Positions 9,541 to 21,439 of a DNA stretch of 64,000 bases are shown here, piece after piece; the stretch's first letter is position 1; each line of letters starts with the position of its first letter. The notes beneath the pieces are model-generated. The model was given only the letters and a program-made list of their open reading frames with translations. It had not been told where the DNA came from and ran no database searches. The DNA lies in assembly GCA_945859605.1 (NCBI GenBank), contig OX243825.1, positions 21,032,196 to 21,096,195 on the forward strand. The letters are read 5' to 3'. The DNA is from Lumbricus rubellus. Its lineage: Eukaryota > Annelida > Clitellata > Crassiclitellata > Lumbricidae. Both the position numbers and the translations under genes were made by a program.

Positions 9541-12366
9541 TGCGCCACCTGGTTTGGACGCATTTTTATGGTGCATATAAGCAGATTTTGAATCACATGT
9601 GATAAAAGGTTTGTATGTAACGAGAAAGACTGCTGCAGCTTTCAGAGAAATAATTTTGAATTGACGCAAAAGAATATTTCCTTTAGATTTCTGTGTTGTT
9701 CGCTTGTAACAAAACTGCGCAGAAGGGGCACTGGCGCCGCGTAGCGTTTAATGGACCAACAGAAAACCTATCATCCCTCAGTTGTTGAAATGGCATCGAC
9801 CGGATGTTCGGAGGGAGTGTTTCGTCCACAGTGGAGGGACGAGAACTAACCGGCGCCCAATCGTCCGGTGTATGGCCTAATCGCACGCGTTTTTCTAAGA
9901 AACGGCATCATAAAATAGAGACGTAAAAATTATTGCAATAAAATAGCATAAATACTTAATTTTATAAGTAGTTGTATGAAAATAAAATTTCACGTCGTTT
10001 AACATCCCAGGACAAAAGTTTTTGTACCATTTTTCTTAACCTACTCAATGCAATTATCTCCATTGGATCACTATCGACCAGACCAACTAAACATGGCGCG
10101 GTGATTCAGAGCATAGTAGTGGACACTAGTATTTTCTTCAATTTTTGATGTCAAATCGCGATCGATTCGACGAATTGGAACCGGAGAAATTTCATCTGTA
10201 CGACGAACTGGTTATTGGAATCAAATTTCGGTATGTTTACGTGCTCTTTTGTGGGTTTTGCGACCGAAGTTGTGACTGCCATTCATAAAGTAGTCGGTCG
10301 GCCATAACATGTCGCAGGTTTTATGAATGGAGAGGTGAGGTCACGTGATACGTGAAATCGTGAACACACCCGTTTGCTTGGAGTTTGGAGGTCAATCCCC
10401 GGTAATCACGCTACGTGGTGATGTACTAATTACTTAAATTACTGATGAATGTGCTGACGAACCATCCAATTTCGTGATAGTGCGGAAGTTCATGATCTTG
10501 TGCGAACATCCGGGCTTAACGTAAAGCTCGCAGTACTATCTGATACCTGAATTTGGCTAAATCGTTTTGGGTTGTTTGCCTGTCTCTTTTTGCCTTAATA
10601 CAGAGTTAATATTCGTTTGAGTTCTCGTGTCGGTTGTTGTTAGTGAGTACTGATTTTAAAATTAATTGTTCGAAAGAGGGTAACCGAAATAAATATTCGT
10701 TTCGTGTTTGGGTAGTACTGTAAGTTCGTTTGGTTTGTGGATGAAATATTGTGTCGTTCATTTGTTAAGGATATTAATAGGAACCACATGGCAAAAATTT
10801 ACGATGAATTATTTAAATAATTTCTGAGAGAGAAGGGTTGATGGTTGGGTGCAGCCCAAATCCCTTAAAAACGAATATCGACTGGATATCTGAAACTGAT
10901 TTACTACGTGCAAAGCATGCAGCCTAGTGATTTTCTACACTAAACTGTGTTATCAGCTATACGCACAACCACTATCATGCATTTAAATAAAATCTGAATA
11001 ACTTTTGAGAGTTCGAACACATTCTATAGTCGAAAACTGTTTCGGGAAATCGTTCGTTAGTGCATTTTTTGTGTTATCGGGAAGTCAGGTTTCGGGGAAT
11101 CGGGTTGTGTCCTGTGATAGTTTGTTGATGTCTTAAATTGAATATGTTCTGGTGATCTTCTAAAATTTCTTACGATGGTTGACGGATATGTTGCCAATGA
11201 TTTTTTGATAACGAGGACGTGCTAGCTTTTTATATGCATTGCCTGGATGCTTGAAAGTATATAGTGGCCAGAGTCAGATTTGTATGTGTGGGGGAGTTAT
11301 ATGTGTGTGTATGTGGGATGTGTTTGCGTGTTTGTGCAAGCATGGCTGTCTCTCTGTTTTATGGACTGATCTTCTGTCCTCTGTTGTATTGTGCGATCTG
11401 TTGATGTCCCTTTATTCTTTCATTCTTTTGTTTACTCATTCTATGAATTTATATGGTGCCCTTTCAAAAACCTGCTCAGCAGTGCTCTCAGCCTAGCCAT
11501 GGATTTTATGTAATGAATTTAGCAATTTATGAAGCAAAGTTTGACTCCGGCACAGTAAAGTTAATTCAATTAAAAAAATTAGTGTTTGCAGGATTATGAC
11601 ATATATGTGTTTGTAATGGCTTTACCTAATTTGTATATGAATATGTTGACATTTTGGTCATCTAGCCTTTATTCCAAAGCACTTTAAATATTTGTCTCTA
11701 ACTTTGCGCTTCTTAGTTTGCTCTGATTGCCTGCAGACAATTGGTTCACTGTTGGCAAATACATTAATATCAAATGCATTGTATCCATGTATATTATGTG
11801 TGCGTGTGGGTGTGTGTGCAACATATGTGTGTATGCAGCATATGTGTTTACGTATACATGTGTGTGTGCAAACTGTGCATGTGCACACGTAACATTTATG
11901 CGTTCACCGTATACATATCTGTGACACTGTGTGTATGTATTTGTGAGTGCACACACACAAACGTTTACAGGCCAACTCGAAGGCTCTAAGGCGCCGATCT
12001 TGCCCTTAGCCGTATCACTTAGCCACAGCTATTGTACTTTAAATTTTGCTTTTGCTTTCCCATACGATTATTTGAATAGTCTGATGGCTATACTATGCTT
12101 GTAGTTGTTGGTGTACAAACACAATTAGGTTTGTCTGCTTTCCTTTTGTCTGAAGTCTTTACTTCTGCAGTGGATAATGGGGGCTACCTAAACCATTTCA
12201 AGCTGTTTCAACTTTGAGTGCTTTAGCAAATAATGGCCATGAATTTGATAAACATAGTGATTATTTCTACCAGGACTGTCTTATTGGTGGTAGAACTCCC
12301 TGTATGGAAAAAAATGGCATTGCCTCTATCATTACTACTCTGGTGTTTGCCTTTTCAAAAATAAAT
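9541..12366. other. Intergenic spacer with scattered repeats
   Basis: I find no protein gene here. A GC-richer island at about 9710-9900 has no supported exon. A dispersed repeat at about 11404-11550 (TCATTC-type start, then TTTATATGGTGCCC) shares its sequence with copies near 22690-22870 and 47320-47500. A TG/TATG-rich low-complexity stretch runs about 11790-11960. Untranslated 5' exons of the downstream Sprouty gene could lie here but cannot be seen. Confidence 0.5.
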
Positions 12367-12446
12367 TTAACCCGTTTACCGTGTAATAAAAATTTTCTTA
12401 GTAAAAATTGGACGGGTTAACTCGGGGATCACGGTAAAGGGGTTAA
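12367..12446. mobile_element. TTAA-flanked miniature palindrome (80 bp)
   Basis: It starts TTAACCCGTTTACCGTG and ends CACGGTAAAGGGGTTAA, so both ends are TTAA plus an inverted repeat. The TTAA target and CCC start are those of piggyBac-type elements. The element is far too short to encode anything. It is followed by ATA/ATG-rich microsatellite DNA (about 12447-12510). Confidence 0.55.
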
Positions 12447-12583
12447 TAATAGTAATAATGATGATAATAATAATTAATGATGATGATTATAATAACAACA
12501 ATAATAATAGGGCTTTTCCAGTTTAAATAATGATAAATTAATTGCATCAAATCCTCCGAGAAGCTTTTCTCTGACGTTCATTA

Positions 12584-12626
12584 TTAACCCTTTAATTTTA
12601 CTACCTTCTCGGCATTAAAGGGTTAA
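12584..12626. mobile_element. TTAA-flanked miniature palindrome (43 bp)
   Basis: Starts TTAACCCTTTAATTTTAC and ends CGGCATTAAAGGGTTAA. It shares the right terminus with the copies at 22920, 30471, 32362 and 42604 and appears to be an internally deleted member of that family. Confidence 0.55.
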
Positions 12627-12959
12627 AGCTCATATTCACTTTGTAGTCTATTATGTGATGAATTAGCACATGCCTACAGATTTGAGTCACTAGTGTACGT
12701 GGTCCTACGTTGAGCCAGAATTCTGTGCAAGAGATTGACTTGATGATTGACTTAATGATTGATTGATTGATTGATTGCAGTCATTGCTGTGTTGATGTAT
12801 CATATACTCGGATGTATCTGTAAAGTTGGGATTCTGTGTATCAATGAGTCAATAATCGGTGCAGAGTCCCGGCTCAAAACGATGAGCAACAATGCAGATT
12901 CAGTGAAGCTGAAACATTGGAATGTTACACATTATCTCCACGTACATATAGTGATACCC

Positions 12960-13078
12960 ATACATATATATATATACACATATATAATATGTATATATAT
13001 ATGCACACCATGGGCATATATATGTATATATATATATATGCCCATGGTGTGTATATATATGTACATATATCTGTGGGT
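12960..13078. repeat. AT microsatellite with inverted repeat
   Basis: ACACCATGGGCATATATATG (about 13003-13022) is repeated in inverse orientation as ATATGCCCATGGTGTG (about 13037-13052) with TA-repeat DNA between and around. It would form a cruciform or hairpin. No gene. Confidence 0.7.
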
Positions 13079-13470
13079 AGTGGCTCTATTTGAGTGAATA
13101 CTAATTTATGACAAGTCAAGATGATGTTGATTAGGAGTGCCACAGGGATGGGCACGACATATGTTAGCTTTAATACTAATCGATTGTAATTAACTGAAAT
13201 TTGCTAATTAAGTAGAATTAGCTAAATTCTTTATAGCTAACAAATTAGAATTGGCCGTCTGCATTTACTGATGTTAGCTAATCTAATTTAGGTGATTGGA
13301 ATAATTTGCTACTGATATTTGCTGATCGATTTAAATTGGAAGGACTTAAATTAGAAGGACCTGCTTGTTTAATTGCGAAGTTACCCATCCCCTTCTGAAG
13401 GAGGAGTGTGCCTTAGACATCCCATGAGTGCTCCCCCATCAGACAATTTAATTATTTTTTATATGCTATG

Positions 13471-13672
13471 CAGGGCTGATTTTAAGGAATTTTTTAAACT
13501 GCACAAACCCTTCTTTCCTTTCCCATCCTCCATGGTAAATTACTTCCAATCGGAGGACAATTACCTTTTTTGCTATTTCTAACTGTACTGAAGTGCTTCA
13601 ACAAAGTTCTGCACAAATCCATTTACAACTGCACATAAATTTTGTGTACAACTGCACGTTAAAAAAGCCCTG
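13471..13672 (+). mobile_element. hAT-type MITE, CAGGGCT family, copy 1 (202 bp)
   Basis: It begins CAGGGCTGATTTTAAGG and ends TTAAAAAAGCCCTG. The flanking 8-bp repeats are ATGCTATG on the left and ATGCCATG on the right (7 of 8 identical), as expected for a hAT insertion. Interior sequence matches copies at 23971 and 24911. Confidence 0.75.
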
Positions 13673-13779
13673 ATGCCATGACAATTTATTATATTTTGTG
13701 TGTCCTTCCACTTAAAAAAATATCCGGTGATTTCTTTGACATGGCCCTTTGGGTGCATTCATTCATTGAAGAAATTGCC

Positions 13780-14115
13780 GTTCGATTGTGCCATGCTATC
13801 CGTTTGAATTTCGGCCGGTGGACGAAGCTTATCAGGAGCGTTTAAGGCTAACAAACGCGTCGGCCGAGTTAATTGCAAATGTGCGAAGAGCGTGCTTCGG
13901 ATTTCTGGAGGGGTTAATGCCACATGCTGGTTCTGGCTTCCGTTACTGGTGCCAAAGTATTGGAGGTTGGGTCTGCAAAGCAGCGCGCCGCCGAATGGCA
14001 CCACGGTGGCTGGCGAGCGTTGTCTGGTCCCTTCCGCAACGCACGTAGACATGCCGCCGCCTGCGTTTGGCGCTGGCAGCTGGAAGTCGAGGTGTGTTGG
14101 GGATTAGATGCGGTA
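13780..14115 (+). other. GC-rich island upstream of Sprouty, possible untranslated exon/promoter
   Basis: This roughly 330-bp stretch is much richer in CpG than its surroundings and lies 1.4 kb before the Sprouty coding exon. Sprouty genes usually have a separate untranslated first exon, and a splice acceptor (TTTTAG at about 15517-15522) precedes the coding exon. I infer that this could be the promoter or first exon. Short open frames inside it match nothing I know. Confidence 0.3.
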
Positions 14116-14284
14116 GTCGTTAGTTACAGCATTTGTGGATTCTTCTGCTAAACAGGACCTTCACTGTGGAATGCGAACTGCTGTCCTCCCCTGCGCACCG
14201 CCCCCAGGCTCCCTTGTGCTGCACTTGCCTGCCGGAAAACTTGAATTACTTTATTATGATGATACGCACTGAGGTGTCGACGAA

Positions 14285-14450
14285 TGTGCAGTGATGGTGA
14301 TTGTGATGGTGATTATGATTATGATATGATGATGATTATGATGAGGATGAAGATTATGATGATGATGATTATGATCGTGATGATCATTATGATGTTGATG
14401 ATGATTACGATGATGATTATGATTATTATGATGATTATGTTGAGGCTGAT
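14285..14450. repeat. GAT/ATG trinucleotide-like microsatellite
   Basis: Degenerate runs of GATGATTATGATG cover about 165 bp. Simple-sequence DNA. The following 0.5 kb (14450-14975) holds nothing I can identify. Confidence 0.85.
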
Positions 14451-14978
14451 TGATTCATAATTTGGGTGACAAGCATTAGAGAAGACAGCATTGTCTGGTG
14501 CAGTATTAATTATGTATTTAAATGGATCCTGTCAGCTTAATGGAAATTCCAGGTGGAATTTCCTATGTTGCTATTAATGGAAAACTCTGTGAAAGTCACA
14601 GTCATACAAGTGTAATTGACATAATTTTAAGCTATAACATGTTGAAGGTTCATTTGGGGGCTGCCGTACTGAGAGTGCTCTGAACAGCTTAGACAGCAAT
14701 AGGCAGACCCGCATTGAGGGTGGGTGCTGAGATACTCTATAGCACCCGGGCCCACAGTTTTGGGGCCTGCAATTATGAATATGTGCATGGTGGCTTGCCA
14801 GAAGGGAGGGTGCTATTGGAGGGTAATCCACACCCGGACCTGCAGCGCTAGAGGCACTTTAGAAATTGTCAGATACAATATGACCCACAGTTTTATCTTT
14901 GAAAACTATTGCTGTAAATGATACATTAAAATGTTTCTCTTCTGAACTAGTTTCAACTTGTGGCACTGACGATAGTTA

Positions 14979-15415
14979 GGCCCAAAAAAAATATGTTGTG
15001 TTTCCGGTAACAGAGCTAAAAAAAATTGGGTAGGTAGGTAGGAAAATATTTTTATTTTGTAAAATATTTTTTATGCAGTGACTATCCGAAAAAGTATACC
15101 CCACTAGTCTTTTTTGCACGCTGAAACAAAGTACGTGTTCTAAGCAAGTATAAACTGCCTATTTCCCGACTGTCTGCACCTAAAACTGCTCTAGAAACAG
15201 TCCTATTAATTTAGTTTTGTTGACGTCTCTTATGTTATGTCAATACAAATGTTTAAAAAAAAATTTGAAAAAAAAATTAAATTTTTTTGGGAAAAAAAAT
15301 TTTTTTTTAGAAAAAAATTTTTTTTAATAAATTTTTTTTATAAAAATATTTGGGTCGCGGCCTTAAAAATGGGTCGGTCGCGTTACCGGAAACACAACAC
15401 TTTTTTTTTTACGCC
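14979..15415 (+). mobile_element. PIF/Harbinger-type MITE, copy 1 (437 bp)
   Basis: The terminal inverted repeat is GGCCCAAAAAAAATATGTTG on the left and, at the right, GTTACCGGAAACACAACA then a T-run and ACGCC. Three-base duplications TTA flank both sides (14976-14978 and 15416-15418), the Harbinger target. The core is shared with copies at 28035, 33756 and 62182, and contains an A/T homopolymer-rich middle that varies in length. Non-coding. It ends about 100 bp before the Sprouty splice acceptor. Confidence 0.75.
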
Positions 15416-15552
15416 TTACCGTTAATGAATCTCAGCTATGTACACACGTCTATAGAATTAAAAACGATCTTTCTAGAAATCAAATAAAAGTTTCTATCAA
15501 TAATTATGTCTTGGAATTTTAGACGGCCAACAACAACAGCAGGAGCAATTGA

Positions 15553-16899
15553 ATGTCTGACGTGGAGAAATCACCCGAGGAAGACGAGGGGTCTGCAGCA
15601 AGGTCTCCGGCTTCTTCAGACGACGACATGGCGAGGCCTCACGTGTACGCCACAGTGACGGGCCACCCACCGGCCCCACCGTTGCCCGCAAGAACGAGGG
15701 GTTCCATCGGGGGATCAGAGGGTCGACAACGAAAGACACGCGCACGTTCGCCCGTCAACGAGGACACGAGGAGAACCAGTGAAGATGTCCAGACATCTGA
15801 TGCTGCCCCGGCCGTGCCTCCCCGAGTTCCACTCTACCTGTGTCCGTCTACGGGGAGTGTTCTAAGAGTTTCCACCCGGCCGGTTCTCTACCCGAGACCG
15901 CCGGTCGAAGTGCCTTCGGTTCCTTCAGTGCCGTGCGCGTTGAACCCTCAACTTTCGGCGTCGGACATCCTGAGGTCGCGACCCCCACCGCCCGCACGAG
16001 ACGCGATCCCGAGCATTTCGTTTTCGCCCACGGAAAAACCCACGGAAAACCCGTTCATGAGTTCCGACTTCGTCGACCGCATCTCGCTGACGTCGTTGAA
16101 CGCATCTCGGGATTCCGACCTTGTCTGGTGGCCGTCCGAAGAGCAACGTTCGCAGCTGTCCAATCAGGTCCTCCAGCTCACCCACTGGCCGATCCCGTCG
16201 CTGCCCCCGTCAACGACGGACGCCGCGGACGCGTCAACGAGTCGACCGCCGCGACGCATGAACGACTACGTCGACGGTCCGGTCACCTCGCTCCAAAGCA
16301 ACGCACGGTCAACGACGCTCGACGGGCTTCAGCGAACGCACGTCCAACACGATTCTCAGACGACGGTCCAACCCGCTTCGTCCCTCTCACGGCACCTCGC
16401 TCCCCAGAATCCCGAAATTTCAGTGTCTTTGGCGAAGGCGAAAACGAGCGAATCGGACTCAACGCTCTGCCGTCAGAGCATCCTCTGCTCGCGATGTGGT
16501 AAATGCCGATGCAAGCAGTGCACCGAGTCAAGACCGCTGCCGCGAGTCTGGCTCGGCGAGCGGGAGTGCAGTGCACAGGCCGCGGTGGACTGCACGACGT
16601 GCATGTGCGTCGCTCGCGCACTTTTCTACCACTGCCGCTCAGCGGAGGAATCGGACTACTCGGATGATCCATGTGCGTGCACGGAACAGAGAGACTGCTG
16701 TAAGAGGTGGACAGCGCTTAGTTTACTGTCCCTCTGTCTACCGTGTTTGTGCCTCTACTGGCCACTCGAGGGCGCTGTGAGGCTGTGCACCGCATGCTAT
16801 AATAGACGCCACGGCCGGGGATGTCGCTGCCCGAGCGAGATGCAGACGAGCGCTTCGAAGGGACTCCTGCTCGACTCCGAGTCGTCGAGCTCCTCCTGA
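15553..16899 (+). CDS. spry: Sprouty-family protein (448 aa)
   Basis: This is an intracellular antagonist of receptor-tyrosine-kinase/Ras-MAPK signalling. The C-terminal third (about residues 306-427) is the cysteine-rich Sprouty domain: CSRCGKCRCKQCT, then CTTCMCVARALFYHC, then LSLCLPCLCLYWPL and CYNRRHGRGCRCP. In known family members this domain is palmitoylated and targets membranes. The N-terminal region is proline/serine-rich and disordered, but it contains N-D-Y-V-D-G-P at 237-243, matching the conserved Sprouty tyrosine motif that binds the Cbl SH2 domain when phosphorylated (Y239). No EVH1 domain precedes it, so it is Sprouty rather than SPRED. The whole protein is in one exon, as is common in the family, with an acceptor site about 30 bp upstream of the ATG. 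Family members vary from roughly 300 to 600 residues, so the length is normal. The coding region is GC-rich compared with its surroundings. Confidence 0.93.
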   Translation: MSDVEKSPEEDEGSAARSPASSDDDMARPHVYATVTGHPPAPPLPARTRGSIGGSEGRQRKTRARSPVNEDTRRTSEDVQTSDAAPAVPPRVPLYLCPSTGSVLRVSTRPVLYPRPPVEVPSVPSVPCALNPQLSASDILRSRPPPPARDAIPSISFSPTEKPTENPFMSSDFVDRISLTSLNASRDSDLVWWPSEEQRSQLSNQVLQLTHWPIPSLPPSTTDAADASTSRPPRRMNDYVDGPVTSLQSNARSTTLDGLQRTHVQHDSQTTVQPASSLSRHLAPQNPEISVSLAKAKTSESDSTLCRQSILCSRCGKCRCKQCTESRPLPRVWLGERECSAQAAVDCTTCMCVARALFYHCRSAEESDYSDDPCACTEQRDCCKRWTALSLLSLCLPCLCLYWPLEGAVRLCTACYNRRHGRGCRCPSEMQTSASKGLLLDSESSSSS

Positions 16900-16928
16900 C
16901 TTCGCTTTCGAGTCGTTGTCGCCGTCAC

Positions 16929-17072
16929 TTGAATGTCATCGTCGACTTGAATGTCATTGTCGACTTTAATGTCATCGTCGACTTTAATGTCATCGTCGAC
17001 TTTAATGTCATCGTCGACTTGAACGTCATTATCGACTTTAATGTCATCGTCGACTTTAATGTCATCGTCGAC
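16929..17072 (+). repeat. 18-bp minisatellite, 8 units, just after the Sprouty stop
   Basis: Eight head-to-tail copies of TTGAATGTCATCGTCGAC (with T/G and C/T variants) start 30 bp after the stop codon, presumably in the 3' untranslated region. Each unit contains a GTCGAC palindrome. The array would be open to translation in one frame on each strand, but there is no evidence that it is coding. Confidence 0.9.
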
Positions 17073-18738
17073 CCACAGGATAAATATTGAAACGTTTGTG
17101 CTTATTGATTCGGACCAGAAGTGCATTTTAACGTGAGAGACTGATGCGTTGAAACCGATCTTTGCGTCGACTGCCTTCCTTGTCGGCTGTATCTTCTAGC
17201 GCTTCTGCGTACCACCCCCTGATGCCTGGATGAATGCCAAAATTTAACCGTCTGCACCTATGTGATATATTTTGTGGCATAATGAAACACACTTTGCAGT
17301 CTGATTGTATTTCGTGACAGAACGTGTGACATGCGTGAAGTTTGGCTGTATCACGATGCGTGCGATCTGTTCGTGGACGTGTATGATTCGTTCGTGGTGT
17401 ACATAAGCGTAGGGTGCGTTAACGCGTGAACTGCTGTGACAGAGATCTTGTGAAATCAAGAGCTAGTCTTTGGCGAAAGGCGATCGATATAATTGCTCGT
17501 ATGTTTTTGGGTAGCAGTTGTGTAGCGGCTTCTAAGGCATGCTGGTCACTTGCTTACCTTTTGCACTTGAACATAGATTTGTTCTTGAAGTTTGTGCCAA
17601 ACCGTTGCGCAGCAATCTATATTACACATGGTCTCGTTATTTGTTCTGTGACATGCTTTATTCCGCTATGTAACCGTCCGTATGTATTGCGTACACGACA
17701 GTTGTATTTTCGACCTGCCCCCTCTGCTGCAATTCGTACAATTTGCGAACATACTAATAGGTTCTGTACACCGTAGAATCGTCTATAAAACATTTATTTT
17801 GCCGTTGTTACTACTATTTACTTTTGTTAAATATCATATTTGCTAGCTGAAATTTTTTAACTGTTAAGGCTTACTGTTTATTAGATCTGAGCAGAATTTA
17901 CTTATAATATGTAACCAAATGCTATAATAGGATAATAGAACGTTAGAAATAGGCTATTGTGGACGCATAATTAGGAGTTTATTTTGTGAACGTACATTTG
18001 GTCAAGACATATACCCTCTCCTCTGTAATACCCCCCTCCTCTGTACGAACCTGCACACAAATCGCCTCAATCCGGTGACCCCCTCCCTGGGTACGTAATA
18101 TTTGACAGCCCCCCCCTGTTGTGTGTGGTACAAGACGTTAATCATAAAATCTACTCTGCTGTAGAATTGAAACACAGCATAGAACCTCACTGTAATGTAA
18201 CTTTTAACTTCACTCCAAAAGATGGTGCCAGTACATGAAGTAGATAGTGCTTTGTTGTTAGATGTTCACGTTAAAACTAAATTGTTTTTACGGGATTTTT
18301 GCGTTGGTAATGATCCGCTAAAAGAAGTTGCTGGCCGTTGGATAAAGATAATCTGCTATATTGAAGTTTTGGAAATGCAGGATAACGTGATTATTTTAAT
18401 TCAATGGCCTCGTGCTGTGAAAGAATTAGCTTTAAGTCCTTCAGGAGTCTCAAAGCCACATAGGTAGCAGTACGGTCCTGAGTCCTGAAACTTGTCTAGA
18501 TATAGTTGTTAGCTTTTGTTTGATGTTCCTGTCTTGTTGTGAGCGTTTATTGTTCCATTTTCATGTTTGATTTCACGTGAGCAGTTCACGCTCATCTTTC
18601 CAAAGCAATGGCTGCTCCCATTTTACTCATTTGTGCCAGTCTTTTTCTATGCTTTAACTGCTAATAAACCGTAGTACATGTTTAATTCCTGTGTGCACGA
18701 GTATTAAACTTGTACATGTGTTTTATATATATGGAATC
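17073..18738 (+). other. Probable Sprouty 3' UTR and spacer
   Basis: No second gene is supported. An 81-codon frame at 18222-18467 has no recognisable domain. A repeat at about 17793-17925 (with ACTATTTACTTTTGTTAAA) recurs at about 23600-23735 in a TUBD1 intron. A CTAATAAACC polyadenylation-like signal occurs near 18661-18668 and could end the Sprouty transcript. Confidence 0.4.
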
Positions 18739-18746
18739 ACATAGGT

Positions 18747-19550
18747 CAGTGCTGTCCAACGTGCGGCCCGCGGGCCGCATGCGGCCCGCGGAGCGATTTC
18801 AAGTGGCTCGCCAGAGCATACAAAATTCTTCCACTGTGTATAAAATAAAATGAAGAACAAAGTCTATACTAGTCGAATCTAAGTTTTTTAAATTGAAATT
18901 GTAATGTAATGTTTCTATTGTTCGAAAAGCCACCGGAAAGGCCAATTCAGAAAAATTTCTTTCTATCTCTGACTTCTTGTTTTGAACATTTTTATCCCTC
19001 TACTCAACTAAACTGACCTCTCATTGCTATATCCTCCAAACCGTTCACTTCTAGTCCATTCCTGAGATGTGTAGCCTACAGGGTTTCAGCACGTCTCTAA
19101 GTAGGCTAGCTGCAACAGTTCCTTTCGAGAGATTGTCCAATTGGAGTCTTGAGGGTTGAAGGAAATGGACAGAACCGATGAATGGCGATGTCTTTGGCTC
19201 TATCTCAGCCGTGACTATTGACTGTTCCTTAGACCGAATTGACTGGTTTCGGCTCAGACAGGATGGACATAAGCAAAAAAACTGTAACTGGGGACGAAAT
19301 GAAGAGCTGAGTTTGCCAGACCGTGGCTGCCAGGCTGGGCTTCAAACTTAAAATCCAGCTGAGCGCACCTAATAATTTTGGTGCATTCAAGGTATTAAGC
19401 ACTGTTCATTTATACATTAGCCAACAATACTAAAACAGTTACAAATTATCAGTAACTTTTTGCTGTTGCTTTTGAGCTTATTGTTGCGGCCCTCGGCTTC
19501 AAGAATTTTGCTTCTGCGGCCCACGGGGCCAAAAAGGTTGGACAGCACTG
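18747..19550. mobile_element. Non-autonomous hAT element (804 bp) with perfect 8-bp target duplication
   Basis: The ends are CAGTGCTGTCCAAC and GTTGGACAGCACTG (14-bp perfect inverted repeat). The direct repeat ACATAGGT flanks both sides (18739-18746 and 19551-19558). Both termini are GC-rich with GCGGCCC motifs; the interior is AT-richer and has no long open frame. Eight-base duplications and CAG...CTG ends are hAT hallmarks. Confidence 0.88.
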
Positions 19551-19584
19551 ACATAGGTCCTGCCTATCTACGCACATATACACT

Positions 19585-19587
19585 CGC

Positions 19588-19631
<44 letters not shown>

Positions 19632-19820
19632 AATATATATATATATATATATATATATGCATTGAAACATCCATACTTAGTCAGTCACAGCAGTGTGGAT
19701 AACTGTGCTTGCATGAATGGCTTTGAGAATGTGTGTTCTGTGGCGTGTGTATAATTATATATATATATAATTATATATATAATTATATAGTTATAGATGT
19801 GTATGTATATATATGCTTGT
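19585..19820. repeat. AT microsatellites
   Basis: TA-repeat runs at about 19593-19620 and 19633-19660 are separated by a TG run, and a further TAATTATA-rich run lies at about 19755-19815. Simple sequence only. Confidence 0.9.
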
Positions 19821-21430
19821 GTGTGGAAACCATAATATTATGTCAGCATGCATTACTGGTACATAATGTAAATATTGTATATAAATTGACACATCTATAT
19901 ATATTTGCTAGATTACTACTGCTGTACATAAAGTTAGACAGGGCATTGATACTGAACGAGAGAGAGACTGTTGTGAGCTGAGTTGTGAGATGATACAGTT
20001 GAACCTGGATGACGTGGCGTCAAAGCCGTACGTCAATTTATCGATCGATCATAGAAACAGGCGCTTTAAATTCTGTGATATGTAACTTGTGCAGTTCTGT
20101 CAAATTCCTGTTTGAGCATGATCTCATTGCCGTGCCTTATATATTATATAAAAAATAATTAATACGTTGATCGATGTTGATGATAATTAACTTACCTCTG
20201 TTGACAATAACGCCGATTCCCTGGTGATCAAAAACTCTTGTGCCAGTAGCTCTAATAACTTTGTCTGTAACAGTTCTATTAAACGTTAATAAAAAGCGGT
20301 GGGATTTTTGTACCCAGGTTTAACTGTATGTCATTGATCCTTAGCACGTTCGGCTGTACATAAATTTCAGTTCTGTTCGAAGGACTTTTTCTAATTCTGG
20401 ACCTTGAATATTTGTAGCTTTTCTTTGCTCTTAGTCATTGAATTGCCCTGGCTGACCAGCCCAGATCTATGTATTTACCGTTAGTTTTTTAAATGTCCAG
20501 TTATCTTACATTATCTTAAAGTTAAACTGGATTTTGGAACCGAATGCTTAAACTTTAGGTTTTCGCCGGCTTTTCTGGACGTGTCCAGCTGCTTTGTTTT
20601 GCTTCTCCTGGGCTTGGAAGTCAGTATTGTTTTTCATGAAATATATGTGCATGAATTTATACTGCCAGGTTTATTTTGTGTACGCATTGTGTTGCGTGAA
20701 GTAAGGAGAAAACGTTGAGTTTGAGCGGTCAAGTCGAGAAACAGTTTCATTTATAGCTTTATACTAGTTGTATGTTCGCTGTACTGTTCTGTTTGAATGG
20801 TCTGCCAGAGTTTCCGTGCCACGGTATGGTACCCAGAAGTTCTGAGCAGCTCCACGTACATGTAGATACCTCAAAGAGGTGCTAAATAAGTTTTGCGTAC
20901 ATTACACAAACATGTTCTGTATTGCACTGGTAGTAAGTTCTTTGTACTGCTAGCTTTATAGATTTGTACCACTGTGTTTGTACAATTTAATTGTTTTGCG
21001 CTACGAGGTTTATGGCGCTTTGCACACGTGTACCACTTGCTGTACCACTATAGTCCTATAGTTAGGGTACTGTTTGTCTCGTTGTACTGTTAGTGTATGG
21101 TTAATATGATTGGTTAGCGCAGTTACGATTGTAATTCAGCATGCTTGTATGATGGTCAATAAATGTAAGACAACCAAGAAAGTTACTTTGAGAAAAGAAT
21201 AAACTGTTGAATCGTTTGTTTTGATTTTAGCATCAGTTTCAAACTCAGCACAAACCCAATGACCCACTGTATCTGTGTAAAAACTTGCAGATACATCCTT
21301 GTACATATAGTGATATTGACCACATAAATACAAATGATGTTAACAACATAACTAAACCTTGCACGCCACCAGGTTCCTGTTGAAATATTTGAATTGATCA
21401 CATTGACATTTAACTGACCTCTTCTTATCC
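19821..21430. other. Spacer without identifiable gene
   Basis: AT-rich unique-looking DNA. There is a CAATAAATG polyadenylation-like motif near 21159-21166. No exon, RNA gene or repeat family could be supported. Confidence 0.5.
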
Positions 21431-21439
21431 GAAACAACT

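Noticed and set aside
13788..14048. Open frames in the GC-rich island before Sprouty
   Set aside because: Several overlapping frames on both strands without any known motif; better explained by base composition.
18222..18467. 81-codon frame downstream of Sprouty
   Set aside because: No recognisable domain, no splice context and AT-rich surroundings; probably chance within the 3' UTR or spacer.
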